Of a stretch of 64,000 nt of DNA, positions 35,196 to 46,319 are shown in pieces. How positions within the stretch are numbered: the stretch's first letter is position 1; every line of letters begins with the position of its first letter. The notes below the pieces were generated by a model. That model worked only from the letters and a program-made list of their open reading frames with translations, did not search any database and was not told where the DNA came from. The DNA is taken from positions 44,791,715 through 44,855,714 of the forward strand of contig CM070635.1 in NCBI GenBank assembly GCA_036346255.1. Direction: 5' to 3'. Origin of the DNA: Ampelocalamus luodianensis (lineage: Eukaryota; Streptophyta; Magnoliopsida; Poales; Poaceae). A program made the position numbers and the translations under genes.

Positions 35196-36498
35196 GGGGG
35201 AATTCTTTATTTGCCCTCGGTTTAGTTGTGTTTTCAGAATTTACCTTCTTTCTCGACTTAATATATTTTTTGCCCCCTTTTTAGTTTATTTTTCGGTTTT
35301 TGCTCTCTTTGCATTATTTTAATCATATCCAGTTGTTCCCGTTTTGGTCATGCGAAATGACCGTCTTACCCTCCCTATTCCACTCACCTCCTCCTCCTCT
35401 ACCGAGACGCCGCCATGATCGACGACGTCCTCCTTCGAGCCCGGGACCCTTCCCAACTCAAACGTGAATGCCGCGGCTAGATCATCGATGCTCTAAGAGC
35501 TCATCAGTCAGCTCAGAAGGTTGGCTTCCTTCCCAACTCAAACGCGAATGTTCATCAATCAATCAGTTTATCAAACAACATTCATACATAAACATCAATG
35601 AAACCATCCAGAACCAAAAATCTAATATTAATGAAATCATCCGAGAACCAAGACGCGGGCGAGCTCGGGCCGACCGAGCATAGGAGGCGCGTGGACGCGG
35701 GAGGAGACCGCAGGTGGTCGGGTGAGCCAGAGGCACGTCGACTCCTTCCCGCGGTGGCTCATCTCCTTGATGCTCATGCCGGAGCCGCGGTAGTCGACGA
35801 GCTCCACCTGCGCCTTCTCAAGGATGGAGAGCAGGAGCATGGCCATGCCGGCCGCGAAGTTGTAGACTCTGTGCTCGGCGGCGCCTGCGGCGGGGTAGGA
35901 TGGGGAGGGCGCGGCAACGGCGGTGCAGGAGATCTTGGAGACGCGTGCGGGTACGCGGAGGGAGGAGGCGCATCTTGGCGGCTCGTGCTGGTACGCGGAG
36001 GGAGGAGGGAGTTGGAGGCGGACGCGGCGGCGGTGACCATCGTGGAAAGGAGAGGGTTTTGGGGAAACGGGGAAGGGGAAGCGCGGGCTAGGCCGAGCAG
36101 GAGAGGAGGAGCCAGGCGGCGTCGGCTGCTGGCAGGCGAGCGGCGGTGGCAGCATAAAGGCCGGCCCGGCCGGGAGGAGGTTGGAGCCGAGACGTGTGGT
36201 GGGGGGGAGAGCAGAAAAGCAAGATGGGGAAGGGGTGAGATGCTTAGGTTTCGGTCGGGAGGAAGATAAGGGAGAGAGAGATTAGATGAACTGGGGCTGT
36301 AACGGGAAGGGGTAAGAGAGTAATTTCGCATGCTATGTAACGGGAAAACGGACATATAAGAATAAAATAATGCAAAGAGGACAAAATATGAAGAAATAGA
36401 CAAAAGAGAGGGCAAAAAATATATTAGATCGGGAATAGGGGTAAATTATGAAAATATATCTAAAGAGAGGGCAAATAACTAATTCCTCCATTACTACC
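35187..36498. mobile_element. Pack-MULE-type non-autonomous Mutator element
   Basis: The element spans 35196-36489. The left end (GGGGGAATTCTTTATTTGCC) and the reverse complement of the right end (GGAGGAATTAGTTATTTGCC) form terminal inverted repeats, imperfect but alignable for about 180 bp. Flanking 9-bp duplications are ATTACCACC (35187-35195) and ATTACTACC (36490-36498), one mismatch. A 9-bp TSD and long TIRs define Mutator-like elements. No transposase is present; the inside holds a captured gene fragment. Confidence 0.9.
35737..36040 (-). pseudogene. Captured 5' fragment of a plastid phosphoserine aminotransferase gene
   Basis: On the minus strand, an ATG at 36040 opens a Ser/Ala/Pro-rich transit-peptide-like segment ('MVTAAASASNSLLPPRTSTS'). 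After a frame change comes 'HRVYNFAAG' and 'VELVDYRGSGMSIKEMSHRG'. This is the N-terminus of class V phosphoserine aminotransferase (family pattern RVFNFAAGPA...RGSGMS.MEMSHRG), the second enzyme of plastidial serine synthesis. Here the conserved Pro-Ala after NFAAG is altered, the frame is broken, and similarity stops after the SHRGKE segment. No PLP-binding region is included, so no enzyme can be made. It lies wholly inside the MULE. Confidence 0.85.
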
Positions 36499-36639
36499 AA
36501 ATCTCTGTTCTCACTAGAATTAAAATATTATTTTTTTATAGGAAAAGTGATTTTTCGGGCGGAGTTGGACTTGGGCCTATCCGTTAGAGGCCGAGCTTTT
36601 CAGGCCCAGCCTGGTCTGGCGTTTGAACAGGTATAACTC

Positions 36640-36870
36640 TTACCTAGACGTGGCCAAATGGGTGGCCCGGCCCGGTACAGAATGGACCCGTGTCAGCACG
36701 AGTTTGATTAGGCATGCACAATCAGCCCGGCTAACTAACTAAACTGGTCGTGTCGTGTCTGTCAATGGACTCGGGTGTCAACCCAAGCACGGCACGCCGA
36801 CCTCTTGGGCCGTGCAAGACCGGCCCGGGCACGATAAGCCTGACGGGCAAGGTTTGCCCTTGCAGCCCGT
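36640..36870. repeat. GGCCCGG/GGCACGGC-rich repeat
   Basis: Repeated words such as GGCCCGGCCCGG, CACGGCACG, GGGCCGTGC and ACCGGCCCGGGCACG resemble the low-complexity repeat at 51625-51790, suggesting a shared family of dispersed elements. No ends were determined. Confidence 0.35.
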
Positions 36871-37039
36871 CTCGGTCTGAAAATTTTAAAAAATCCAGAA
36901 AAATATATAGAATCCACTTATACAATTTGAAATTGTATAAAACTTACAGGCATATGTGCCCAATTGATGAGGGACTCTTATACGTTGTATTCGTTACACA
37001 GAGCAGTTAATATACGCAATTATTCTATGAAATAATTGT

Positions 37040-37437
37040 ATGTATTATACCTCTCTCCTTGATGTAACTGTCAGACGACGTGGGGTGCAGTTTTCTCTGA
37101 CAATAACTACCATCAACGTGTGCATTTCATTAGGCGTAGAGACGCCTCTTGGTATGGAGTAACTGTCACCCCTTCACATACTATATAAGGGCTAAAATCA
37201 GTGGACAGAGAGACGAGACGATCGAGGTTAGCTGTAAGGGATCATTGAGTCTCAGTTTGAGTGATTTCTTCCCGATTGTAACAAACATACTGAATACAAA
37301 AACACGCGAGTAAGGTTATTATTATCTGAGGAGAATGCCTGAACTTATATAACTCCCTTTGTCACTTTCTGTGTGATTCTTTTTCGTATGAAGCTCCCCA
37401 AACAATTATTCGTAAAATCGACACTAGATCATCGACA
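37040..37437 (+). repeat. LTR-like fragment
   Basis: It has a TATA-like CTATATAAGG at 37180, followed by a leader-like stretch with GTAACAAACATACTGAATAC, AGTAAGGTTATTATTATCTG and an ending ATCGACA at 37437. This arrangement is typical of the promoter-R-U5 portion of grass LTRs. The 5' boundary and TSD were not found, so it may be a partial solo LTR. Confidence 0.45.
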
Positions 37438-37660
37438 TTAGTTATACTACACCTGATAGTATGAGTAATATAATCTCGGAATGGTATGATTGTAATTACA
37501 CATGTGAGGATCACATGACGCAATAGTAATATTTCCAACCCTAGTTGAAAAATCCACAACACTCTCATGAGAAAATTATAAAATATAAAGAAAAGTCTAT
37601 TACGTCATTAACAAATCAATGATCAGATTAATTTATATTAACACTACATATTATTAGTAG
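37438..37660. repeat. Dispersed repeat, copy 1
   Basis: Shares AGTATGAGTAATAT, ACATGAC, AATATAAAGAAAAGTCT and AACAAATCAAT in the same order and spacing with 53344-53560. Confidence 0.7.
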
Positions 37661-39805
37661 AATGTGCCTTAAAATTTCTCCAAAAAAATGTTGAGCTGGA
37701 AAAGCAATAATGGGCAGGTTACTTCTAAGCAACCGACCGATACCGGAACGGTGCGGTGAAAACAAAAGCACGTCTCCAAGGCACATTTACGCCACAAATG
37801 CCATGGACTCTCATGGCAAATTGTCCACACGCGTACTAGGGCAAAAGTTGCAGAATCCTGAGCTCGTATATAGGGTGGACATGGTACTCGATGGGGTTGT
37901 ACATATCGTGATTTGCTTCCGACCGGTCTCTATCACACGACTTCATGAAAATCCACGACATGCCAGTCACGGCGGCACACGCAGCTGGATGCATGGATTA
38001 CAGCATAGGCGTGGCACATGGCTTGCAATGCGTCGGTACTGTGCCATCAATGTCACAAATCGATTTCACTTACAACTGTATGGTCGTGTGTTTGCGATCC
38101 AGCATGCATGTATATATGCAAATTATGCAGATTTTTTTAAAAAAGAAAGAAACACATATCGGTTCATTGCTATTGGGAAGTTAATTAAGAAGGGACAAAC
38201 AGCTCTTGGGGATTAGTGTCACGTCGCTCCACCACCAAGCTTCTTGTCAGCATTGCGAGGATAATAGCCATAGAACATGACATGATGGCAATCGACGACG
38301 AAAATGGATTCAGATACTAATTCTGGGTTTCAGATACTAATTGCAACCACAGCAACAGTGATATACCAGCCAACTAAGCAAATTTCATAGCAAAGTCGTG
38401 ATACATACCCCACACGGGGCGGAGCCGGGATTAGACCGTAGGGTAGTGATAGCTTGAGGAGAGACATGGATTTGTTATTGTCCAATTTAGACTATTTATG
38501 AAAGGGAAAATCCAGGATTTGTCACTCCTAAGCTTTTTTATTTAGTATTTGCCATCTTTAAGGTTTTTCTTGATAATTTGCCAATCCTAAGCACTAAATA
38601 CCTGTTATTTGATACCCCGGGTGTATTCCAGTATCACCAAAATTCACTGTGAAAAGACGCATTTACCCTTCCCTATTAAAGAAGAAACTTAAATGTGTCA
38701 AATCCTAAATCAAGATGCTTAGGAGCGACAAATTCTCAATTTTTCCTTTAAAAATAGAAGTTTTCATAAGAGAAAACTTTTTATATGAAAAAGCAATAAA
38801 AAACAAATAATGATCATGGTGGATGATAACTTGAGTTTGGTAGAGTTTAGTGCACATGCACACTTCACTGGGCTACAGAAGGTGTGAATGAAGCCATATA
38901 CGAGGAAGAAGTGTTTGATCAAATTCTAAACATGCAGCCATGGAGGGAGATAAAATATCATGTACTTGCACACTAGAAATCAGACTCACTACTAGCTTAA
39001 AAATTGAGAACAAAATAGAATCTAGATGCTACATGCCACAAATTAACTTCTATGCCTTTTAGTTCCATCCTAATTGTTACTTAATCACATAAATTAAATT
39101 AGTAAAGGCTTAGTCCTAGTAAAATTCCAATCCTCTACCATTATGGGATTTAGCTAAGCATAACTCGTTTTAGCAAGCTATGATATCACTATATACAAGA
39201 GAAAAGGACAGTTGTATGTTGTAACTAATGTATGTTGTGCCATAGTCTCTAGACCTATTGTACGTTCGCAATATTGTCCAAACGCAATTCCGGCCGTTCT
39301 CTTCAATTATTAGGACTAGGCACTGAGGCACATGACTTCAGGTCACCAGCTGACAAAAAGAGAAGGAACAACTGACACCAGCAGTCATTGTTTCCTATTT
39401 TGAATAAATTGTGTGATCGTCACATACATTCTAGGAGTATATTAGTTTCAGTATTAAAAATGAATTTGCTATTTTTAAGTCGTCTAAAATTTTTTTATGT
39501 TTAAGTTAATTATTGTGACCATTAGATTTGTGTAGAAATTGATACGTCATATGATTAGATATTGATTCAATAGATAAAACATGTGACTTATACTTAATAA
39601 AATTTCAATCACCTTATAGATAGACAATCCAAAAACAGATTTGTCCATCAGGTGGTTTGGGATTAAAAAAAATGTCGTGGTAGTCATATGAGAGAGGAAT
39701 GTCCTTTCACACTTAACAATCACTAGCTAAATTAGCTGATGAATATTCCCGTCCAATATGTACAGCACTGCACGGTATTACTGGTATACTATATATGATG
39801 CCCAG
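37661..39805. other. Intergenic, no supported gene
   Basis: An ORF at 37710-38216 (168 codons) has no domain I recognise and an overlapping ORF in another frame; it may be chance or a decayed gene. The rest is AT-rich with no ORFs above about 60 codons. Confidence 0.4.
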
Positions 39806-40193
39806 GAGAAGTTCTGTTCATCGTTCGGGCCGATACAAAAAATCCATCTGATCGCAGCCTGATAACAGCAGGCTGAGAGCGAAGTCCACGCTGAGTCGTG
39901 ACAATTCATGGGGACGCAGCAACGCTTCACCCACCTGCTGCTGTTTGCTTATGTCCATGCAGCAGCAAAGAAGCTGGAAGCAGAAAGCAGAAAAAGGCAC
40001 GAGAAGTTCTGTTTCTCGTTCCGGCCGATACAAAAATCCATCTGATCGCAGCCAGATGACAGCAGGCTGAGAGCGAAGTCCACACTGAGTTGTGACAATT
40101 CATGGGGACGCGGCCACGCTTCACCCACCTGCTGCTGTTCGCTGATGTCCATGCAGCAGCAAAGAAGTAGGAAGCAGAAAGCAGAAAAAGGCA
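39806..40193. repeat. Tandem duplication, 195-bp period, 2 copies
   Basis: Unit 1 is 39806-40000 and unit 2 is 40001-40193, both starting GAGAAGTTCTG and ending GCAGAAAAAGGCA. They are about 93-95 percent alike by eye. ORFs in the units are repeated on the minus strand but have no known domain. Confidence 0.92.
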
Positions 40194-40731
40194 TGCAACG
40201 CGGCCATGCATGCCCGATAAAACCAAGGCCGGGCCGGAGAACTTGACTCGCTCAGAGAGCAATTGTCAGGTATCCACCGCCCACCGGCGCGCTCTCCTCG
40301 TAACAACCCGAGTCGTCTTTACTACAGTATCTTATGACAGTTGTTGGGTTTAATTACTCCACTGACACTGCACCGTCGCAGCAACCCGAGTTGTCTCCTC
40401 GGCAAACCCAAGACTTTGATTTCTGGGGACCAGTGTAATTTACACGAAAGATTTGCCATCCGTTGCTTCGATCGTCTTGCGCGCTCGTTTTCAATCCCTG
40501 CGATCTGGTGACAGAGTACACGCGCACCGGCGCACGTAGAACAGCCGGCGGAGTGCGCGCCGCTAGGGAGCCCGGAGCTCGATCGGGCGCGGGGCTGGGT
40601 TGCGGCGTGGGCGAGTGGACTGCGCTGCGCCTGCGCCACGGACGGATCTGTCAACGCGAACCCCAAAGAATGGATAAACGAACACGAACTTCTGGTCGCC
40701 ATTTGCAGGGTGCTTGAGATCAATACCAGCC

Positions 40732-41468
40732 TTCCGGTATGAATTGTGGACACTATTAGCCTTTTAGACCACCGTAATTCCAAATCTAGCCCCTTTACCT
40801 CCGAAATTCCAAATCTAGCCCCTCGGACCCGCGTGCTGCGCCCCCGTACCGCAGCAGCAAGATGCTGCCGTCCAGTACCGCAGCATGTCGGAGACTAGCA
40901 GCACTGTAGTATTTTCCCCAAAATCCATTTAGATATATTTTTGCAGGAATTTCTAAATATAGAATATGAGCTCAAAAAATGATGAAATTTTTTGTGAAGC
41001 CTCCTGGCACAGTGTACTTAATTGTGTAATTTTTTCAGAATTTTATCTTTTATGATTTGTTCTCTAAAATTCATTTAATTATATTGTTTGTAGGAATTTT
41101 AAAGAACAAATCATAACTGATAAAATTCGGAAAAAATTACACAATTAAGTACACTGTGCCAGGAGTCTCCACAAAAAATTTCATCATTTTTTGAGCTCAT
41201 ATTCTATATTTAGAAATTCCTGCAAAAATATATCTAAATGGATTTTTGGGGGAAAAATTGCTACAGTGCTACAGTGTCCGACATGCTGCGGTACTGGACG
41301 GCAGCATCTTGCTGCTGCGGTACGGCGGCGCAGCAGGCGCGTTCCTGCGGTCCGGGAGCGCAGCATGCGGGTCCGGGGGGGCTAGTTTTGGAATTTCGAA
41401 GGTAAATGGGCTAGATTTGGAATTACGGTGGTCTAGGAGGCTAATAGCGTCCAAAACTCTTCCGGTAT
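40732..41468. mobile_element. Foldback MITE of Mutator type, TSD TTCCGGTAT
   Basis: The element (40741-41459) is almost entirely an inverted repeat. The left arm runs from GAATTGTGGACACTATTAGC to about 41060 and pairs with the right arm, about 41100-41459, whose reverse complement starts GAGTTTTGGACGCTATTAGC. A perfect 9-bp duplication TTCCGGTAT flanks it at 40732-40740 and 41460-41468. The 9-bp TSD indicates mobilisation by a MULE transposase. No coding capacity. Its transcript would fold into a hairpin of about 320 bp. Confidence 0.92.
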
Positions 41469-41522
41469 CCATAGCAGTGGCCATCGTCATGGGCCCCAAT
41501 GGGTAGCAGAAATACAGTTTCT

Positions 41523-41970
41523 CTACAAGACAGACTTTACTTCAGCAAAATAGCGACAAGAAGTCCAATCCTCCACATGGAAACTCCTTGACTTGATCAC
41601 GAAATTATAGTGCTGGTACGACTTTGAAGAACTGTCAAAAAACAAGCATTGGTGGCATATATCTTCAAGCTCGTACTCAATAACCAGAGGAACTTGAACA
41701 ATTATATACTAAATGATAGAAAGCAGTAACCGGCATTAGAAATATAGGGAGAAAGTGATACAGACATTAGCTTCACTGTTTGATATGCATGTCTTGAATG
41801 CCTGAAGAACCTCCTCACGCATCCACTTCAGACCATTCTGAATGATCTCGTCGTTATCCTCGATATCCTTATACCTTTGTATAGCTGCCAAGGTTGCTTC
41901 GTCAGTTTCAGCAAGCATTTCCAACTGTATTTTCTTAATCTTCTCAATGGCATCACTAAACGAGCATTTC
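41523..41970 (-). pseudogene. C-terminal exons of an unidentified gene, separated from its 5' part by a Copia insertion
   Basis: Two minus-strand exons, 41970-41762 and 41692-41523, splice in frame across a 69-bp GT-AG intron and end at a natural stop (41525-41523). The first exon encodes an acidic helix-rich segment ('EKIKKIQLEMLAETDEATLA'), the second a Cys/His-containing end ('LEDICHQCLFFD', 'SCRYFAEVKSVL'). The pattern '...HYNFVIKS...FAEV' reminds me of the DUF3615 family common in grasses; this is a weak guess. The acceptor at 41971 has its intron running into the Copia element at 42138. No 5' exons are recognisable beyond 44408. Confidence 0.4.
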
Positions 41971-42137
41971 CTGCATCAGATCACGTCACGTCACAATCAA
42001 TACAATGTCATCTATGCAATTTTGAGATCTTAAATGTGTATGCATGTAACAGACATGCGGTGACATTAAATTTTTTTTAAATACTGACCCGGGAACAAAT
42101 TTACATATATCAATATACAAAAAAGAGATGCAATACG

Positions 42138-42512
42138 TGTTGAAAATATAAGCATTTTTTGAATTACTTTAATCCAGAAATACACTAGATAAATCATGGA
42201 AATTATTCTAGCCATTTTCACAAAGCATATAAGCAAGAACATTATAGATATAACCAGCATACCTATCTCAACGTTCAGATCAACAACAGATGATAAAACT
42301 AAGCAAACAACGAATGAGAGACAGTCATACCCAGATCCAGTAGAAGGAACAGCAGAAGATGCAGCGACATCAAGAGTTTTGGCGAGATCGTCGTTTGTCA
42401 TAGCGTAGTAGACGTCGTGGTAGTAGTCGTATACTTGATGTAGATGTAGCAGAGATTCGGACGAAGAGGAAGCAGCGAGCAGTCACGCGAACGCTCTCCA
42501 AAAACCTTATTA
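42138..42512 (-). repeat. Truncated 3' LTR of the Copia element
   Basis: Starts TGTTGAAAATATAAGC and matches 43428-43797 at high identity with small indels, up to the shared CAAAAACCTTATT. Beyond this the two diverge, marking loss of about 610 bp of the U3 side. Confidence 0.93.
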
Positions 42513-43055
42513 TAGACATTTTTATCCCAAGGGCACATGCCAACTGCCTTGATCCACAATATTGTTTTGATATACTGGTATTTTGATGGAGACCGGTTAA
42601 GGTTGAACATCCACCTGGAACAGAAGTTACACTTATCCACAACTGCACAATGGACTAAGCCTTGAATTGACAGTTTTGTGTGAATAAGTTTCACTTAAGT
42701 CCTTAATCGATACTAGGTCGCCAGCATCCTCGCTGGTTGGAGCATATAAGTCATACTCCTGGCCTATTCATGAGCTTCTTAGAAATTACCCTATTTCATA
42801 GACTGTGACTAGCAGTCGGGCTCATATAGGTGTGTTCTTTCAAGACTACTCTGTAGGACAACATCTTTGCTTTAACAAGCCACGAAACACATTAAGATAA
42901 GAATCAATCTGCCATACAGATTTAGGAGAGAATTGCATCTCCAATGGAGTGGGTCTATAAAGGTACTCTCCTCCCAGTTAACCAATAGTTTGTTTCGCCA
43001 ATCCTACTTCACGGGATCTCCGATCACATAGGATGGGTTACCACTATGGTATAAC

Positions 43056-43427
43056 TCACGTGGGTCTCAAACCCATCTCCCTCGATGCATTATCTATCAC
43101 ATTCCGTGATAAACCCTTTGTGAAGGGATCTGCCAGATTCTTAGCTGTTTGGATATAATCCAAAGCTATTACTCCGGAGTTTCTCATTTTCCTGACAGAC
43201 TTCAGTCTTCTCTTCACATGTCTTGATGCCTTCATATTATCCTTAGAACTGTTCACTTTGACAATCACAGTCGGATTGTCACAGTTCATCAGAATAGCCG
43301 GTACCGGTTTTTCAACCACCGGCAAATCCATCAAGAGCTCACGAAGCCATTCGGCTTCAACAGTGGAATCTATATCCAACGCTATGGTGAGCATAGCCTA
43401 AAAAGACGCAATCTAAGGTTTTTGGAT
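43056..43427 (-). pseudogene. Copia RNase H C-terminal remnant
   Basis: The minus-strand reading has 'STVEAEWLRELLMDLPVVEK', 'ILMNCDNPTVI', 'SRHVKRRLKSVRKMRNSGVI', 'IQTAKNLADPFTKGLSR' and 'REMGLRPT', the standard end of Ty1/copia pol. It lies only about 35 bp inside the 5' LTR instead of 4 kb away, which shows the upstream deletion. No usual PBS is recognisable at the LTR junction. Confidence 0.9.
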
Positions 43428-44408
43428 TGTTGAAAATATAAGCATTTTTGAATTACTTTAATCCAGAAATACACTAGATAAATCATGGAAATTATTCTAG
43501 CCATTTTCACAAAGCATATAAGCAAGAACATTATAGATATAACCAGCATACCTATCGCAACGTTCAGATCAACAACAAATGATAAAACTAAGCAAACAAC
43601 AAATGAGAGACAGCCATACTCAGATCCAGTAGAAGGAACAGCAGAAGATGCAGCGACATCAAGAGTTTTGGCGAGATCGTCGTTCGTCATAGCGTAGTAG
43701 ACGTCGTGGTAGTAGTCGCATGCGATTGATGTAGATGTAGCGAGATTCGACGAAGAGGAAGCGTGGCGATCACGCGAACGCTCCCAAAAACCTTATTCGT
43801 CCTCACTGCAAGCCTTCAGGACGAGGTTCCGAGGCCTGCTCTCCGGTTTGGCGTACCGTGCTTCGCGGGATGGAGATCACCGAAGACAACAATCAAAACT
43901 GTGAAAGACCGTTTCCAGCGTGGAGAGATTTTGGATGAAGAAGAAGCAACCTTTTCAGTACTATGTTCTTCAGAACTTATAGCAAAAAACCAAACGACCA
44001 GAGGCTTTTGATTCGCAAGGAAACGGTCACCATTGATTCGTCATTAATCAGTGGAAACCGCAGCCATCCAGAAACGGTTGCCATTACTGCCAGCCGTTTC
44101 ACTGCGAGTCGGTGCGTTTCGTTTTTCGAATAGATAAAGAAAAACGCGCACGCACCCGACACGCCTGCGTACGCGCGCACACGCACACGCACACGCACCG
44201 CTCGGCTCGCCACGAGGCGAGCGCGCGCGTGTATTGACTCTCTCCAATTCCACAAGGGGGTTACCACGTTCCACCTTTTAAAGTGGTGTAACTCCCATAA
44301 AACTCTCCATATGAGACTAAACGGTTTTAGCACATGCACATGGGCCTTTGGGATTTTCAGGAATTAATTAGAATATAAATTTGGGCCTAGCCCGTATTAA
44401 TTCCAACA
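43428..44408 (-). repeat. 5' LTR of the Copia element, 981 bp
   Basis: Starts TGTTGAAAATATAAGC and ends TTAATTCCAACA on the plus strand (minus strand begins TGTTGGAATTAATACGGGC). It includes a CG/CA-rich stretch at 44140-44230. Confidence 0.92.
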
Positions 44409-44679
44409 ATACGACCTTTCTATTTTTTTTAAAGACTCTATCACATTCTCTAGCTTTAGTGTGAAGCTGTAAAAAACTAAATAATATCAAATGGAGATGA
44501 ATCCCTAATTCGGAGCTTGTTCAGAGCTTTCAGTATTCACAAGGACCACCTAAGTGTACAGCTATAGCATTATAAAGAACAAAATATCTTAACTATTATA
44601 AAAAAAAAATGACTCGGTGGTGGTGAGTTTAGCGTCTACCTCCTCACCTCATGAGTTATAAGATCTTTTATGGATACTA

Positions 44680-44872
44680 GCTAAGTGTTCATGCGTTACA
44701 ACGGATCTCAAATAAATGTTTATAGGTTCTAAACTTGAAAAACCAATATACATCTAAAAGTTGTATACATAATTCACTTCCTATCAATAAGCCGCAAAGA
44801 GTCTTATCACAAACCACATACGTGGATGATCTAATTGTCCACAGAAGATCATTATAGTAATATATGCATGTA

Positions 44873-44945
<73 letters not shown>

Positions 44946-45215
44946 ATAAAAGATCTCATCAACTCAAAAGGTGTGGGTACATAGTAAAGATATATATTAC
45001 TATAAGGATATTCTGTTGACAGTTCATATGAACATTTGATTTATGATAAAACTATTTGTGACTTGTTGATCAGATATGAATTTTGTATACAACTTTTAGA
45101 TGCAAGGACAATTACCTTATATATATTGGTTTTTCAAGTTTAGAATATATATAATGTTTATTTGAATTTCATTGCAACGCATTAGCACTCGGCTAATGAC
45201 ATATAACACTGCACT
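44680..45215. repeat. Imperfect inverted repeat around an AT microsatellite
   Basis: Left arm words TCTAAACTTGAAAAACCAAT and ATCTAAAAGTTGTATACA (about 44727-44770) recur inverted at about 45085-45150. The outer parts, GCGTTACAACGGATCTCAAA and the inverse of TTTGAATTTCATTGCAACGC, also pair. An (AT)n run fills 44876-44942. This fits a foldback MITE whose centre holds a microsatellite; boundaries are approximate. Confidence 0.65.
44876..44942. repeat. (AT)n microsatellite
   Basis: About 33 uninterrupted AT dinucleotides. Confidence 0.97.
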
Positions 45216-46319
45216 ATAACAAATAGCAAGAAAGATAATTATTTATTGTAAATAGTATTAGGCCTCATTTAGAATGCGAGATTTTCCCAGATTCCTGCGG
45301 GAATTGAATGATTTCTTGTTAAATTTCTACAAATTTCCTGTGAAAGTCCTACGTTGCAAACGAGGCTTTAACTTGTTTCTAGTTGAAAACTCAATGATCT
45401 CTGATGTTGCTACAGACAATATAAAAAGCTTAGAGCGGGAGAGCTTTCAGCCACCAAATGTTAATCAACACAATGGATTAAAACCAATTTTGCCCACTTA
45501 ATTTAGACATACCCATCAGTAGGTGAATCATCCGGCTCCGATAGTGCCTGGGATGTCGACGGATCATTCCCAGAAATCCTGATCAGAGCATATATCAGTG
45601 CAAATTTAGGGACCCTCTGGAACGCAGGAACGAAAAAGCACGTGAATAGGAAAAACGTAGAAATACAAAAGGAATCCAGGTGCAAACACATGATTGGAAA
45701 AAAAAACACAGAAAAATTGTAGGAATAGGTGTTTGGATGGATAGTAGGAAAAGCACAGGAATTTTATTTGGAACACATTTGCGTAACCACCCAGTGTGCA
45801 GTAATACTGTAATATACTGTAATAGTGTAATACCATTAATTAAACCACTAACACGAAGGCCTACTAAACTGGGGCCAACTCGTCGGTTAGTAACCTTGCT
45901 CTTTTCGGTTTTAGTTGGATCGGCGAGCGAGACATCAACAGTTCAGATCGTGTCGTTGAACATAATAATGATTAACAATCCGATGAGATGAAACTATAAT
46001 TTTTTTTAATTCGTAGCAAAACACGAGCATAACTAGTAATAGCAATAGACTAGTTTTTTTTTAATCCCCTGCTATCCAGAATTTCCAGATCGATCGAGAT
46101 CTCGTCGCCACCCCTATCTCTTTTTTCTCGATCTCTCCACTATCCTCGTGATGCGGCGGTGGTCCGCAACGAGGTAGCTCGAGGCGGCGAGGAAAGGATG
46201 CGATGGGCACACGGTGAGGCAAGGCTTTAGCGCGACTCACTTTGCCTCGATCCTATTCCTACGCGACAGGGAAGAAATTAACTACTTATCATTGTTGGGA
46301 GGTGTAATGCGGGGCGTAC

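Larger units (their letters stand above)
42133..44413 (-). mobile_element. Ty1/copia element, heavily deleted, TSD ATACG
   Basis: The element spans 42138-44408 on the minus strand. It is flanked by a perfect 5-bp duplication ATACG (42133-42137 and 44409-44413). The right LTR is complete (43428-44408). The left LTR keeps only 42138-42512, the part matching 43428-43797. The inside holds only the RNase H end and the 3' spacer, so gag, protease, integrase and RT are gone. Intact TSDs show the deletions happened after insertion or that a defective copy was mobilised. Confidence 0.93.

Noticed and set aside
35598..36269. 223-codon plus-strand ORF
   Set aside because: It is the opposite strand of the captured PSAT fragment and TIR; Gly/Arg-rich composition reflects GC content, and the PSAT motifs read on the minus strand.
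37710..38216. 168-codon plus-strand ORF
   Set aside because: No known domain, no exon-like flank and an overlapping ORF in another frame; not enough to call a gene.
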